DNA from: Rubrivivax gelatinosus
GTDB taxonomy: Bacteria; Pseudomonadota; Gammaproteobacteria; Burkholderiales; Burkholderiaceae_C
Assembly (NCBI RefSeq): GCF_004340905.1
Contig: NZ_SLXD01000008.1
Location: forward strand, 203,600-267,599
Direction of reading: 5' to 3'
DNA length: 64,000 nt
Below, one piece after another: positions 18,591-27,792 of this stretch (its first letter is position 1; each line of letters opens with the position of its first letter). A model generated the notes under the pieces. That model was given only the letters and a program-made list of their open reading frames with translations, made no database searches and was not told where the DNA came from. The position numbers were made by a program, and so were the translations under genes.

Positions 18591-19528
18591 GCGTGCGGGC
18601 CTGGCTCGCCGGCCTGGCGGCCGCGCTGCTGCTGCCGCTGGCCGCGGCGCAGCCGGCCGACACGCCGGTGGTCACGTCCGCGGCGCAGCAAGCCTGGCTG
18701 CGCGAACGCGGCGTGCTGCGCGTGGCCCCGGAACGCGACTACGGCCCCTTCGTCTTCGTCGCGTCCGATGGCCGCGTCGCCGGGCTGTCGGTGGAGATGC
18801 TGCAGCTCGTCCAGCGCCGCACCGGCATCGACCTGCGCTGGTTGCCGGCGCAGCCGCTGGCCGCGCAGCTCGATCTGGCACGGGCGCGCGACGCCGACCT
18901 GCTGACCTCTCTGCGCCCGAACCCGGAGCGGTCGGCGTTCCTGCTGTTCACGCGCCCCTACGTGAAGGTGCCGGCGATCCTCGTCGCCCGGGCCGACCGG
19001 GCACCGCCGACGCTGCAGTCGCTTCAGGGCCGCCCGGTCGCCGTCGGCGCCGGCTACGCCGTCGAGGCGGTGGTCCGCGCCTCGTATCCGCAGGTGCGCT
19101 GGCTGGCCGTCGCCGACGACCAGCAGGCGCTCGACGCGGTGCTCGCGCGCCGCGCCGACGCCGCCGTCGTCGATGCCGCCAGCGCTGCCTTCGTCATCCG
19201 CCGCGAGGCACTCGCGGGCCTGGCGAGCGCGGGCGAGATCGGCTTCAACTACGAACTGAGCTTCGCGGTGCGCGCCGACTGGCCCGAGCTGCGCGCCATC
19301 CTGGACGCAGGCATCGCGGCGGTGCCCGAGCCCGAGCGTGCCGCCGTGCTGCAGCGCTGGCTGGAACCGCTGGATGCCGCCGGGTTGGCCGCACGTGCGC
19401 CGCTGGCCACGCGCCTGGGCGTCCTGCTCGTCGCGTTCGCGGTGCTGGCCGGCGTCGTGCTGTACGCCCGGCACGCCCGCGTGAAGCCGGCCCTGCCGCG
19501 GCCGCGCGGCGGGCGGCCGCCGCCGTGA
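18587..19528 (+). CDS. family 3 solute-binding protein with C-terminal membrane anchor
   Basis: A 313-residue protein. A signal peptide (to about residue 24, LLLPLAAAQ) precedes a family 3 periplasmic binding fold with RGVLRVAPERDYGPFVFVAS, GLSVEMLQLVQRRTGIDLRW and TRPYVKVPAILVARAD. A single membrane segment (about 277-296) and a basic tail end it. It lacks a kinase domain of its own, yet sits between a receiver and a histidine kinase with GTGA overlaps on both sides. It likely senses a ligand for that kinase. GTG 18593 is an alternative start. Confidence 0.88.
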   Translation: MSVRAWLAGLAAALLLPLAAAQPADTPVVTSAAQQAWLRERGVLRVAPERDYGPFVFVASDGRVAGLSVEMLQLVQRRTGIDLRWLPAQPLAAQLDLARARDADLLTSLRPNPERSAFLLFTRPYVKVPAILVARADRAPPTLQSLQGRPVAVGAGYAVEAVVRASYPQVRWLAVADDQQALDAVLARRADAAVVDAASAAFVIRREALAGLASAGEIGFNYELSFAVRADWPELRAILDAGIAAVPEPERAAVLQRWLEPLDAAGLAARAPLATRLGVLLVAFAVLAGVVLYARHARVKPALPRPRGGRPPP

Positions 19529-21129
19529 CCGGCGCGTCGCGCGCGGCGGCGGCCTTGCCCGGGGCCGGATGGCGACTCGCTGCCGGGCTCGCGCTCGCCT
19601 ACCTGGTCGCGGCGACGATCTCGATGCTCATCGCACGCCAGCCCGGCAGCATCGCCTCGATCTGGTTCGCCAACGCGATCGGAGTCGCCGTGCTGGCCCA
19701 CCAGCCCTGGCGGCGCTGGCCCCTGCTGCTGGCCGCCCTCGCCGGCGCCACGATGGCGGCCAACCTGCTGCAGGGAGACCCGCTGCTGCTGGCGGCCAGC
19801 TTCGTGCCGCCCAACCTGCTGGAGATGGGGCTCGGCGCCTGGGCGCTCAAGCACGTGCGGCTGCCCGAACGCGGGCTGCGTTCGGCCTCGGCGCTGGCGA
19901 CGCTGCTCGTGCTCGGCGGGCTGCTCCCGCAGCTGCTCAGCGCCACGCTGGGCACCCTGATCCTCGCTCCACAGGGGCTGGGCGCGCTGGGCGGCGTCTG
20001 GCTGCCCTGGTTCGAAGGCAGCGTCATCGGCTCGATGTCGGTGCTGCCGCTGGCCTTCATCGCCTGCCGCGACGGCACGGCGGCGCTGACGGCCGGCTGG
20101 GACGACGCGCGTCTGGTGGTGCTGCTGCCGCTGGCCGTCGGCCTGACGCTGCTGTCGCTGGCGCAGCTGCCGTTCCCGTTCATCTACCTGACGCTGCCGC
20201 TGCTGCTGGGTGCCTTCCTGCTGTCGTACACCGCGCTGCTGGCGCTGACGCTGGCGGTCTCGCTGACGGTCGCGCTGGCGCTGGGCACCGGCGTCTTCGT
20301 GCCGCCGCCGCGGATGGCGGCCTGGCAGACGGTCTATGTCTACCTGGCCTATGCCGCGGCGCTGCTGCCGCCGCAGCTGCTGGCCGCGGCGCAGGCCGAC
20401 CTGCACGACGCCCGCGAACGCCTGGAAGCGCGCTCGCGCGAGCTGCGCCTTGCCAACGACGGCCTTGAGCAGTTCGTGCGCATCGCCTCGCACGACCTGC
20501 GAGAACCGCTGAACACCGTCGTGCAGTTCGGCCACCTGATCGAGCAGGACGAGGCCCAGCGCCTGAGCGAGCCCGGCCGGCGTTACCTCGGCCTGATGCT
20601 GCAGGCCACGCGGCGCATGCGCACCCTGCTCGACGACGTTCTGCAGTACGTGCGCATGCAGCGCGGCGAGCCGCCGGCGGCGCAGGCGGTGGCCCTGGGG
20701 CCGCTTCTGGACGAGGTGCTGCTGGCGCTGGCGGCCAGCATTCGCGAGCGCGGCGCCGACGTGCATGTCGCGCCGCTGCCCGCCGTGCGCGGCAACCCGG
20801 CGCTGCTGTCGCTGCTGTTCCAGAACCTGCTGTCCAACGCGCTGAAGTTCGTGCCGCCCGAGCGGGCGCCGGTGGTGCGGGTCAGCGCCCAGGTCCTGGG
20901 GGGCTCGGCCTGGATCAGCATCGTCGACAACGGCATCGGCATCGCGCCGGCCGACCACGACAAGCTGTTCCAGCCTTTCCGCCGCCTGAACCTGCGCCGG
21001 CACTACGACGGCACCGGCCTGGGCCTGGCGCTGGCGCGCCAGATCGTCGAGGCCCACGGCGGCACGATCGAGCTCGAGTCCGAGCCCGACCGCGGCGCCT
21101 GCTTCAGCGTGCGCCTGCCGCTGGCCTGA
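19525..21129 (+). CDS. MASE1-domain sensor histidine kinase
   Basis: A 534-residue kinase starting at GTG 19525. The N-terminal MASE1-like region (20-285) has about eight membrane segments with SIASIWFANAIGVAVLAHQP and NLLEMGLGAWALKH. A short coiled coil leads to HisKA with H323 in RIASHDLREPLN, and an HATPase domain with NLLSNALKFV, DNGIGI and GTGLGLALARQIVE. The HisKA segment resembles those of phytochrome-type kinases that pair with Rcp1-like receivers. It overlaps the binding-protein gene by four bases. Confidence 0.93.
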   Translation: MTGASRAAAALPGAGWRLAAGLALAYLVAATISMLIARQPGSIASIWFANAIGVAVLAHQPWRRWPLLLAALAGATMAANLLQGDPLLLAASFVPPNLLEMGLGAWALKHVRLPERGLRSASALATLLVLGGLLPQLLSATLGTLILAPQGLGALGGVWLPWFEGSVIGSMSVLPLAFIACRDGTAALTAGWDDARLVVLLPLAVGLTLLSLAQLPFPFIYLTLPLLLGAFLLSYTALLALTLAVSLTVALALGTGVFVPPPRMAAWQTVYVYLAYAAALLPPQLLAAAQADLHDARERLEARSRELRLANDGLEQFVRIASHDLREPLNTVVQFGHLIEQDEAQRLSEPGRRYLGLMLQATRRMRTLLDDVLQYVRMQRGEPPAAQAVALGPLLDEVLLALAASIRERGADVHVAPLPAVRGNPALLSLLFQNLLSNALKFVPPERAPVVRVSAQVLGGSAWISIVDNGIGIAPADHDKLFQPFRRLNLRRHYDGTGLGLALARQIVEAHGGTIELESEPDRGACFSVRLPLA

Positions 21130-21133
21130 TCAG
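21126..21133. repeat. CTGATCAG palindrome joining two convergent stop codons
   Basis: The MASE1 kinase stop (21127-21129) and the metG stop (21130-21132, reverse strand) abut with no spacer, giving the same CTGATCAG octamer as at 16230-16237. Confidence 0.7.
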
Positions 21134-23187
21134 CGGATGCGCATGCCCGGCTGGGCGCCGGGCCAGGGTTCGAGCACGAAGACGCCCGGCTGGGCTTTCT
21201 CGTCGGCGTGGCTGGCGGCCAGCACCATGCCTTCGCTGACGCCGAACTTCATCTTGCGCGGCGCCAGGTTGGCGACGACCACCGTCAGCTTGCCGGCGAG
21301 CTGCTCGGGTGCGTAGGCGGCGGCGATGCCGCTGAAGACCTGGCGCGTGCGGCCTTCGCCGACGTCCAGCGTCAGCCGCAGCAGCTTGCTGCTGCCTTCG
21401 ACCGCCTCGGCGGCGACGATGCGTGCGATGCGCAGGTCGACCTTGACGAAGTCGTCGATGCCGATCTCGGCGGCCAGCGGCTCGCCGCCCGGCACCGGCG
21501 CGGCCGGGGCCGGCGGCGGCTCGAACAGCGCGTCGAGCTTCTTCGGGTCGACCCGCTGCAGCAGGTGGCTGAAGGCGCCGATCGTGTGGCCGCCCAGCGC
21601 CCGCGCGGCGTCGCCCCAGGCCAGCGGCTCGATGCCCAGGAAGGCCTCGACACGCGCCGCGGTCGCCGGCAGCACCGGCTTCAGGTACAGCGTCAGCAGG
21701 CGGAAGGCCTCGATGCAGACCGTGCAGACGTCGTGCAGCCGCGCCTCTGCGCCGTCCTGCTTGGCCAGCTCCCAGGGTTTGTTCTGGTCGACGTACTCGT
21801 TGACGCGGTCGGCCAGCAGCATCACCTCGCGCAGCGCCTTGCCGTATTCACGCGTCTCGTAGTGCTCGCGCACGACGTCGGCGTGGGCGCGCAGGCCGTC
21901 GAGCAGCGCGCGGCCCTCGACGCCGACGTCGGCCGACAGCCGGCCGCCGAAACGTTTGGCGAGGAAACCGGCGGCGCGGCTGGCGATGTTGACGTACTTG
22001 CCGACCAGGTCGCTGTTGACGCGCGCGACGAAGTCCTCGGGGTTGAAGTCCAGGTCCTCGACACGCGCGTTGAGCTTGGCGGCGATGTAGTAGCGCAGCC
22101 ACTCGGCGTCCAGGCCGAGCTCGAGGTAGCGCAGCGGGCTGATGCCGGTGCCGCGGCTCTTGCTCATCTTCTCGCCGCTGACCGTCAGGTGGCCGTGCAC
22201 GTAGACGCGGTCGGGCGTCTTGCGGCCGCTGAACTTCAGCATCGCCGGCCAGAACAGCGTGTGGAAGGTGACGATGTCCTTGCCGATGAAGTGCACCTGC
22301 TCCAGATCGGGCTGGGCGAGGTAGGCGTCGAAGGCCGCGCCGGCGTCGCCCGGCACGTTCTTCACGAACCAGTTCTTCAGCGAGGCCAGGTAGCCCACCG
22401 GCGCGTCCAGCCAGACGTAGAAGTACTTGCCCGGCGCGCCGGGGATCTCGATGCCGAAGTAGGGCGCGTCGCGGCTGATGTCCCAGTCGCCCAGGCTGAC
22501 CTGGCCGGCCTCGTCGCGGCCGAACCACTCGCGCACCTTGTTCGCGACCTCGGGCTGCAGGCGGCCGTCCTGGGTCCAGCTCTCGAGGTACTCGACGCAG
22601 CGCGGGTCGGACAGCTTGAAGAAGAAGTGTTCGCTCGTGCGCAGCACCGGCGTCGCGCCCGACAGCGCCGAATACGGCTTCTTCAGGTCGGTGGGCGCGT
22701 AGACGGCGCCGCAGACCTCGCAGTTGTCGCCGTACTGGTCCTGGGCGCCGCACTTCGGGCACTCGCCCTTGATGAAGCGGTCGGGCAGGAACATGCCCTT
22801 GTCGGGGTCGAAGAACTGCTCGATCGTGCGCACCTCGATCAGCTCGTTGGCCTTCAGCGCGAGGTAGATCGACTGCGCCAGCTCGTGGTTCTCCGGGCCG
22901 TCGGTCGAGTGCCAGTTGTCGAACTGGATGTGGAAACCGTCGAGGTACTGCTTGCGGCCGGCGGCGATGTCGGCGACGAACTGCTGCGGCGTCTTCCCGG
23001 CCTTCTCGGCGGCGATCATGATCGGCGCGCCGTGGGCGTCGTCGGCGCAGACGAAACGCACCTCGGCGCCGCGCATGCGCTGCAGGCGCACCCAGATGTC
23101 GGCCTGGATGTACTCCATCACGTGGCCGATGTGGAACGGGCCGTTGGCGTAGGGCAGCGCGGTGGTGACGAAGAGCTTGCGGGTCAT
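21130..23187 (-). CDS. metG: methionyl-tRNA synthetase
   Basis: A 685-residue class I aminoacyl-tRNA synthetase starting [20 protein letters not shown]. The HIGH motif is HIGH at 19-22 and the KMSKS loop reads [10 protein letters not shown]. The zinc knuckle has two CxxC pairs (CPKCGAQ and CEVCGAVY). The C-terminal 100 residues are a tRNA-binding OB domain ([20 protein letters not shown]), giving the dimeric form of the enzyme. The 14-residue in-frame extension to 23229 was rejected as Pro/Ala-rich and unlike the family. Confidence 0.97.
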   Translation of the reverse strand: MTRKLFVTTALPYANGPFHIGHVMEYIQADIWVRLQRMRGAEVRFVCADDAHGAPIMIAAEKAGKTPQQFVADIAAGRKQYLDGFHIQFDNWHSTDGPENHELAQSIYLALKANELIEVRTIEQFFDPDKGMFLPDRFIKGECPKCGAQDQYGDNCEVCGAVYAPTDLKKPYSALSGATPVLRTSEHFFFKLSDPRCVEYLESWTQDGRLQPEVANKVREWFGRDEAGQVSLGDWDISRDAPYFGIEIPGAPGKYFYVWLDAPVGYLASLKNWFVKNVPGDAGAAFDAYLAQPDLEQVHFIGKDIVTFHTLFWPAMLKFSGRKTPDRVYVHGHLTVSGEKMSKSRGTGISPLRYLELGLDAEWLRYYIAAKLNARVEDLDFNPEDFVARVNSDLVGKYVNIASRAAGFLAKRFGGRLSADVGVEGRALLDGLRAHADVVREHYETREYGKALREVMLLADRVNEYVDQNKPWELAKQDGAEARLHDVCTVCIEAFRLLTLYLKPVLPATAARVEAFLGIEPLAWGDAARALGGHTIGAFSHLLQRVDPKKLDALFEPPPAPAAPVPGGEPLAAEIGIDDFVKVDLRIARIVAAEAVEGSSKLLRLTLDVGEGRTRQVFSGIAAAYAPEQLAGKLTVVVANLAPRKMKFGVSEGMVLAASHADEKAQPGVFVLEPWPGAQPGMRIR

Positions 23188-23354
23188 CGGGAGCGGGCGT
23201 GCCGGTGGGCGCGCGCTGGGGGCAGGCAAAACGGGAATTCTAAGGACCGGCCCCCGTCGCCGGCCCGCCGCTTGCCCGCGCCGGCCGCGCGGATGCGCCG
23301 CGGGCGCTAGACTGCCGCGCCTTTGTCCCCCCAGCCTCCCGCCTGCCCTCCGCC

Positions 23355-24452
23355 ATGGCCACCGTCACCGAAGCCGCGCTGCTCGAAGCGCTGAAGACCG
23401 TCGTCGACCCGAACACCGGCCTCGACCTGGTCTCGACGAAACAGATCCGCAACCTGCGCATCGCCGGCGGCGAGGTCGCCTTCGACGCCGAGCTCGGCTA
23501 CCCGGCGAAGAGCCAGGTCGCGGCGCTCGCGGCGGCTCTGGAGGCGGCGGCGCGCAGCGTGCCGGGCGTCGAACGCGCCCAGGCCACGGTCTCGACGAAG
23601 ATCGTCGCCCACGCCGTGCAGCGCGGCGTGCCGCTGCTGCCGGGCGTGAAGAACGTCATCGCGGTGGCCTCGGGCAAGGGCGGCGTCGGCAAGAGCACCA
23701 CCAGCGTCAACCTGGCGCTGGCGCTGGCCGCCGAAGGCGCGTCGGTCGGCATCCTCGACGCCGACATCTACGGCCCCAGCCAGCCGACGATGCTGGGCGT
23801 GGCCGACGGCCAGCCGGCCAGCGTCGACGGCAAGACCATGGACCCGCTGGTCGGCCACGGCATCCAGGTGATGTCCATCGGCTTCCTCGTCGACCCCGAC
23901 CAGGCGATGATCTGGCGCGGCCCGATGGCCACCCAGGCGCTGGAGCAACTGCTGCGCCAGACCAACTGGAAGGACCTGGACTACCTCGTCGTCGACATGC
24001 CCCCGGGCACCGGCGACATCGCGCTGACGCTGGCGCAGCGCGTGCCGGTCACCGGCGCGGTGATCGTCACGACGCCGCAGGACATCGCGCTGCTCGACGC
24101 CAAGAAGGGCCTGACGATGTTCGAGAAGGTCGGCGTGCCGATCCTGGGCATCGTCGAGAACATGGCCGTCTACTGCTGCCCGAACTGCGGCCACACCGAA
24201 CACATCTTCGGCGCCGAAGGCGGCAAGCGCATGGCGGCGCAGTACGGCGTCGACTACCTCGGCGCGCTGCCGCTGGCGATGTCGATCCGCGAGCAGGCCG
24301 ACGGCGGCCGCCCGACGGTCGTCGCCGAGCCCGACGGCGAACTCGCCGGCCTGTACAGGCAGATGGCCCGCCACGTCGCGGTGCGTGTCGCGCAGAAGGC
24401 CAAGGACTTCTCGGCCAAGTTCCCGACGATCACGGTGTCCAAGAACACCTGA
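23355..24452 (+). CDS. apbC: Mrp/ApbC iron-sulfur cluster carrier ATPase
   Basis: A 365-residue protein. An N-terminal DUF59/MIP18 domain (1-95, [19 protein letters not shown]) is followed by a P-loop domain with [30 protein letters not shown] and [16 protein letters not shown]. The cluster-binding CxxC is in [11 protein letters not shown]. It carries Fe-S clusters to apoproteins in the cytoplasm. It is divergent from metG across 167 bases, a neighbourhood common in beta- and gammaproteobacteria. Confidence 0.96.
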   Translation: MATVTEAALLEALKTVVDPNTGLDLVSTKQIRNLRIAGGEVAFDAELGYPAKSQVAALAAALEAAARSVPGVERAQATVSTKIVAHAVQRGVPLLPGVKNVIAVASGKGGVGKSTTSVNLALALAAEGASVGILDADIYGPSQPTMLGVADGQPASVDGKTMDPLVGHGIQVMSIGFLVDPDQAMIWRGPMATQALEQLLRQTNWKDLDYLVVDMPPGTGDIALTLAQRVPVTGAVIVTTPQDIALLDAKKGLTMFEKVGVPILGIVENMAVYCCPNCGHTEHIFGAEGGKRMAAQYGVDYLGALPLAMSIREQADGGRPTVVAEPDGELAGLYRQMARHVAVRVAQKAKDFSAKFPTITVSKNT

Positions 24453-24500
24453 TCCGTCCCGGCCCGCCCCGGCCGGTTCCCCAGGGGCGCGTCGTCCGCC

Positions 24501-24523
24501 GCCCGGCCTGTCGAAGGCCGGGC
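24501..24523 (+). terminator. GC-rich hairpin after apbC
   Basis: Nine-base arms GCCCGGCCT and AGGCCGGGC enclose a five-base loop, 48 bases after the apbC stop and 44 before the antiporter start. It lacks a T tract, so its role as an intrinsic terminator is only possible. Confidence 0.4.
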
Positions 24524-24567
24524 CGTCCCGCGTGCCGAGGCGCGCGCCTTGCTTTCCCCGTTCCCCG

Positions 24568-26226
24568 ATGTCGACCGACTCCCCGAACGCCGGCCGCGGC
24601 TGGCTGGACAAGCAGCGCAGCGTCGCGCCCCCGGGCTTCAACCGCTGGCTGGTGCCGCCGGCGGCGCTGGCCATCCACCTGTGCATCGGCATGGCCTACG
24701 GCTTCTCGGTCTTCTGGCTGCCGCTGTCCAAGGCGATCGGCATCACCCAGCCGCTGGCCTGCGGGCCCGAGGTCGGCTTCTGGCAGGAGCTGTTCGTCAG
24801 CCACTGCGACTGGAAGATCAGCACGCTGGGCTGGATGTACACGCTGTTCTTCGTGCTGCTGGGCAGCTCGGCGGCGCTGTGGGGCGGCTGGCTGGAGCGT
24901 GTCGGCCCGCGCAAGGCGGGTGTCGTCAGTGCGCTGTGCTGGTGCGGCGGCATGCTGCTGTCGGCGGCCGGCGTGCACTGGCACCAGTTCTGGCTGATGC
25001 TGCTGGGCTCGGGCGTCATCGGCGGCATCGGCCTGGGGCTGGGCTACATCTCGCCGGTCAGCACGCTGATCAAGTGGTTCCCCGACCGCCGCGGCATGGC
25101 CACCGGCATGGCGATCATGGGCTTCGGCGGCGGCGCGATGATCGGCTCGCCGCTGGCCGCCGAGCTGATGAAGGCTTTCGCCACGCCCACCGACGTCGGC
25201 GTCGCCGCGACCTTCGTCGTCATGGCCGCGGTCTACTTCGTCTTCATGATGGGCGGCGCGCTGGCCTACCGCATCCCGGCGGCCGACTGGGCGCCGGCGG
25301 GCTGGCAGCCGCCGCCCAAGGCCCAGCCGGGCACGGCGGCGATGGTCACCCACGGCCACGTGCACGCGCGCCGCGTCTGGCGCATCCCGCAGTTCTGGCT
25401 GGTGTGGATGGTGCTGTGCATGAACGTCTCGGCCGGCATCGGCGTCATCGGCATGGCCAGCCCGATGCTGCAGGAGGTGTTCGGCGGGCGTCTGGTGGGC
25501 GTCGACGCACGTTTCGGCGAACTGGACTCGGCACAGCTGGCGGCGATCGCCGGCGTGGCCGCCGGCTTCACCGCGCTGCTGTCGCTGTTCAACATCGCCG
25601 GGCGTTTCTTCTGGGCGAGTCTGTCCGACCGCATCGGCCGCAAATCGACCTACGTCGTCTTCTTCGTGCTCGGCGCGGCGCTCTACCTGAGCGTGCCCTA
25701 CAGCGCCGGCGCGGGCAGCCTGCTGCTCTTCGTCGCCGCGTGCTGCGTCATCCTCAGCATGTACGGCGGCGGCTTCGCCACCGTGCCGGCCTATCTCGCC
25801 GACCTGTTCGGCACGCAGATGGTCGGTGCCATCCACGGCCGGCTGCTGACCGCCTGGGCCACCGCCGGCATCCTCGGGCCGGTGGTCGTCAACTACATGC
25901 GCGACTGGCAGCTCGCGCAGGGCCTGCCGCGCGAGCAGGTCTACAACCAGACCATGTTCATCCTCGCCGGCATGCTGCTCGTCGGCCTGGTCTGCAACCT
26001 GCTGGTGCGGCCGGTGAACCCGAAGCACTTCATGGACGAGGCCGAGCTCGCCGCCGAACGCCGTCTGGCGCACGGCCGCGCCCAGGCCGCCGAGACCGGC
26101 ACGGGCACGACGAGCTTTCACCGCAGCCCCTCGCTGCTGGTGGCGCTGGCCTGGGCGGCCGTGGGCCTGCCGCTGGCCTGGGGCGTGTACCGTACGGCGC
26201 TCAGCGTCGCGCGCTTCTTCCACTGA
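24568..26226 (+). CDS. OFA family MFS transporter (oxalate/formate antiporter type)
   Basis: A 552-residue, 12-segment MFS protein starting MSTDSPNAGRGWLDKQRSVA. Segments HLCIGMAYGFSVFWLPLSKA, GLGYISPVSTLIKWFPDRRG and SLSDRIGRKSTYVVFF are typical of the oxalate:formate antiporter subgroup. It is longer than most OFA proteins because of an insert after segment 2 and a central loop around WAPAGWQPPPKAQ. The LysR and formate dehydrogenase genes follow on the same strand, so transport of formate (or oxalate) is likely but not proven. Confidence 0.9.
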   Translation: MSTDSPNAGRGWLDKQRSVAPPGFNRWLVPPAALAIHLCIGMAYGFSVFWLPLSKAIGITQPLACGPEVGFWQELFVSHCDWKISTLGWMYTLFFVLLGSSAALWGGWLERVGPRKAGVVSALCWCGGMLLSAAGVHWHQFWLMLLGSGVIGGIGLGLGYISPVSTLIKWFPDRRGMATGMAIMGFGGGAMIGSPLAAELMKAFATPTDVGVAATFVVMAAVYFVFMMGGALAYRIPAADWAPAGWQPPPKAQPGTAAMVTHGHVHARRVWRIPQFWLVWMVLCMNVSAGIGVIGMASPMLQEVFGGRLVGVDARFGELDSAQLAAIAGVAAGFTALLSLFNIAGRFFWASLSDRIGRKSTYVVFFVLGAALYLSVPYSAGAGSLLLFVAACCVILSMYGGGFATVPAYLADLFGTQMVGAIHGRLLTAWATAGILGPVVVNYMRDWQLAQGLPREQVYNQTMFILAGMLLVGLVCNLLVRPVNPKHFMDEAELAAERRLAHGRAQAAETGTGTTSFHRSPSLLVALAWAAVGLPLAWGVYRTALSVARFFH

Positions 26227-26242
26227 GCGCCGCCGCCGCACG

Positions 26243-27202
26243 ATGAACCTGCTGGACGCCTACCGCTACCTTGTCTCGCTCGAGCAGCACCGCCACTTCG
26301 GCCGTGCGGCCGCGGCCTGCCACATCACGCAGCCGGCGCTGTCGAACGCGCTGCGCGCGCTGGAGCAGCACTTCGAGGTCGCGATCGTGCGCCGCAGCCG
26401 CCAGTACGAAGGCCTGACGCCCGAAGGCGAACGTGTGCTGGCCACCGCGCACCGGCTGCTGCACGAGCAGGAGCTGCTGCAGCAGGACCTGCGGGCCGGC
26501 GCCGGCCACGCTCAGGGCCGGCTGGTGCTCGGCGCCGTGCCGACCGCGCTGCCGGTGGCGGCACGGCTGGCCGCACGCCTGGTCGAGCGCCACCCCGGCG
26601 TGCAGCCGCAGATCCGCTCGCTGGCCTCGCAGGAGATCGAGCTCGGCCTGGAGACGCTGGCCATCGACCTCGGCCTGGGTTATGTCGAACGCGCCCCGGC
26701 GCGGCTGGAGACGGTGCCGCAGTACGTCGAGCGCTACTACCTGCTGCAGCGGGCGCCGCGCACCGGCATGGTGATGGGCTTCGGCTCGCCGATGCCCTGG
26801 GCCGAGGCGGCGACGCAGCCGCTGGCGCTGCTGTCGCCGGAGATGCACAACCGCGCGATCCTCGACGGCGTGTTCCGCGAACTCGGCCGCATGCCGCAGC
26901 CGGCGATCGAGACCAACTCGGTGCTCGCACTCCTGGTCGCGGTGCAGGCCGGCGGTGTCGCCGCGGTGCTGCCCGGCGCGCTGGTCAGCACGCTGACCGC
27001 GCACGGTGAACTCGAGGCGCGGCCGCTGGTCGCGCCCGAGGTGCTGACGCCGATCGGGCTGATGCTGGCCGTCGGCGCGCGGCGCTCCCGGGCGCTGGAA
27101 GCGGCGCTGGAACTGGCGCGCGACCTGGTCTGGCTGGAGCACGTGCGCGGCCACAGCGGCACGCTGGAAGCCGCCGCGCGGCTGCGCCGGGCGCCGGCCT
27201 GA
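26243..27202 (+). CDS. LysR family transcriptional regulator of the formate region
   Basis: A 319-residue regulator. The N-terminal winged helix has HFGRAAAACHITQPALSNAL and ALEQHFEVAIVRRS, followed by a two-lobed effector domain (about 90-300). It starts 17 bases after the antiporter stop and ends 179 bases before fdsG, so it probably controls one or both. A candidate T-N11-A operator lies in the fds upstream region (27310-27326). The ligand is unknown; formate is an inference from context. Confidence 0.93.
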   Translation: MNLLDAYRYLVSLEQHRHFGRAAAACHITQPALSNALRALEQHFEVAIVRRSRQYEGLTPEGERVLATAHRLLHEQELLQQDLRAGAGHAQGRLVLGAVPTALPVAARLAARLVERHPGVQPQIRSLASQEIELGLETLAIDLGLGYVERAPARLETVPQYVERYYLLQRAPRTGMVMGFGSPMPWAEAATQPLALLSPEMHNRAILDGVFRELGRMPQPAIETNSVLALLVAVQAGGVAAVLPGALVSTLTAHGELEARPLVAPEVLTPIGLMLAVGARRSRALEAALELARDLVWLEHVRGHSGTLEAAARLRRAPA

Positions 27203-27309
27203 GCCTCGCGTCGCTTCTGCCATCTCGGGACTTTCCCTAGGGCGCGTTCCGCGCGCCGCACGCCGCTTGCCGTGTTCTCCCTCGTGAGCGGGCCTCGTGG
27301 CCGGGCTCC

Positions 27310-27326
27310 GATTCGGTGCGCGAATC
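27310..27326. promoter_or_regulatory. candidate LysR-type operator upstream of fdsG
   Basis: An inverted repeat GATTCG-N5-CGAATC lies 56 bases before the fdsG start. Within it, T27312 and A27324 fit the T-N11-A pattern of LysR-type operators. It is the clearest dyad in the 179-base gap between the lysR and fdsG genes. No good sigma-70 promoter could be placed beside it. Confidence 0.45.
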
Positions 27327-27381
27327 GCGCGGTTCGTGTTTTCGATTGGACGCGCCTCGGATTTGCGCCAGATCATGGTGC

Positions 27382-27792
27382 ATGACCCAGGACATTGTTT
27401 CCTCCACGATCGCGCGCCACCAGGGCCAGGAAGGCCCGCTGCTGCCGATCCTGCACGAGCTTCAGCACACGCTGGGCTACATCCCGCGCGAGGCGCTGCC
27501 GCAGATCGCCCAGGCGCTGAACCTGTCGCGCGCCGAGGTCCACGGCGTCGTCAGCTACTACCACCACTTCCGCACCGAGAAGCCGACGGCGCCGGTGCTG
27601 CAGGTCTGCCGCGCCGAGTCCTGCCAGGCGATGGGCGCCGACCGGCTCTGGGACCACGCCCAGGCGCACGGCGGCTGCCAGGTCGAGGCGGTCTACTGCC
27701 TGGGGCTGTGCGCCTCGTCGCCGGCGGCGATGCTGGGCGAGGAGCCGCTGGGCCGGCTGACGCCCGAGAAGCTCGACGAGGTGCTGGGTTGA
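27382..27792 (+). CDS. fdsG: NAD-dependent formate dehydrogenase gamma subunit
   Basis: A 136-residue NuoE-like thioredoxin-fold protein starting MTQDIVSSTIARHQGQEGPL. Four cysteines bind a [2Fe-2S] cluster: QVCRAESCQAM and YCLGLCASSP. In FdsGBAD it passes electrons in the flavin module. An alternative start 66 bases upstream would add residues unlike the family. Its stop overlaps the fdsB start as TTGA. Confidence 0.93.
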   Translation: MTQDIVSSTIARHQGQEGPLLPILHELQHTLGYIPREALPQIAQALNLSRAEVHGVVSYYHHFRTEKPTAPVLQVCRAESCQAMGADRLWDHAQAHGGCQVEAVYCLGLCASSPAAMLGEEPLGRLTPEKLDEVLG

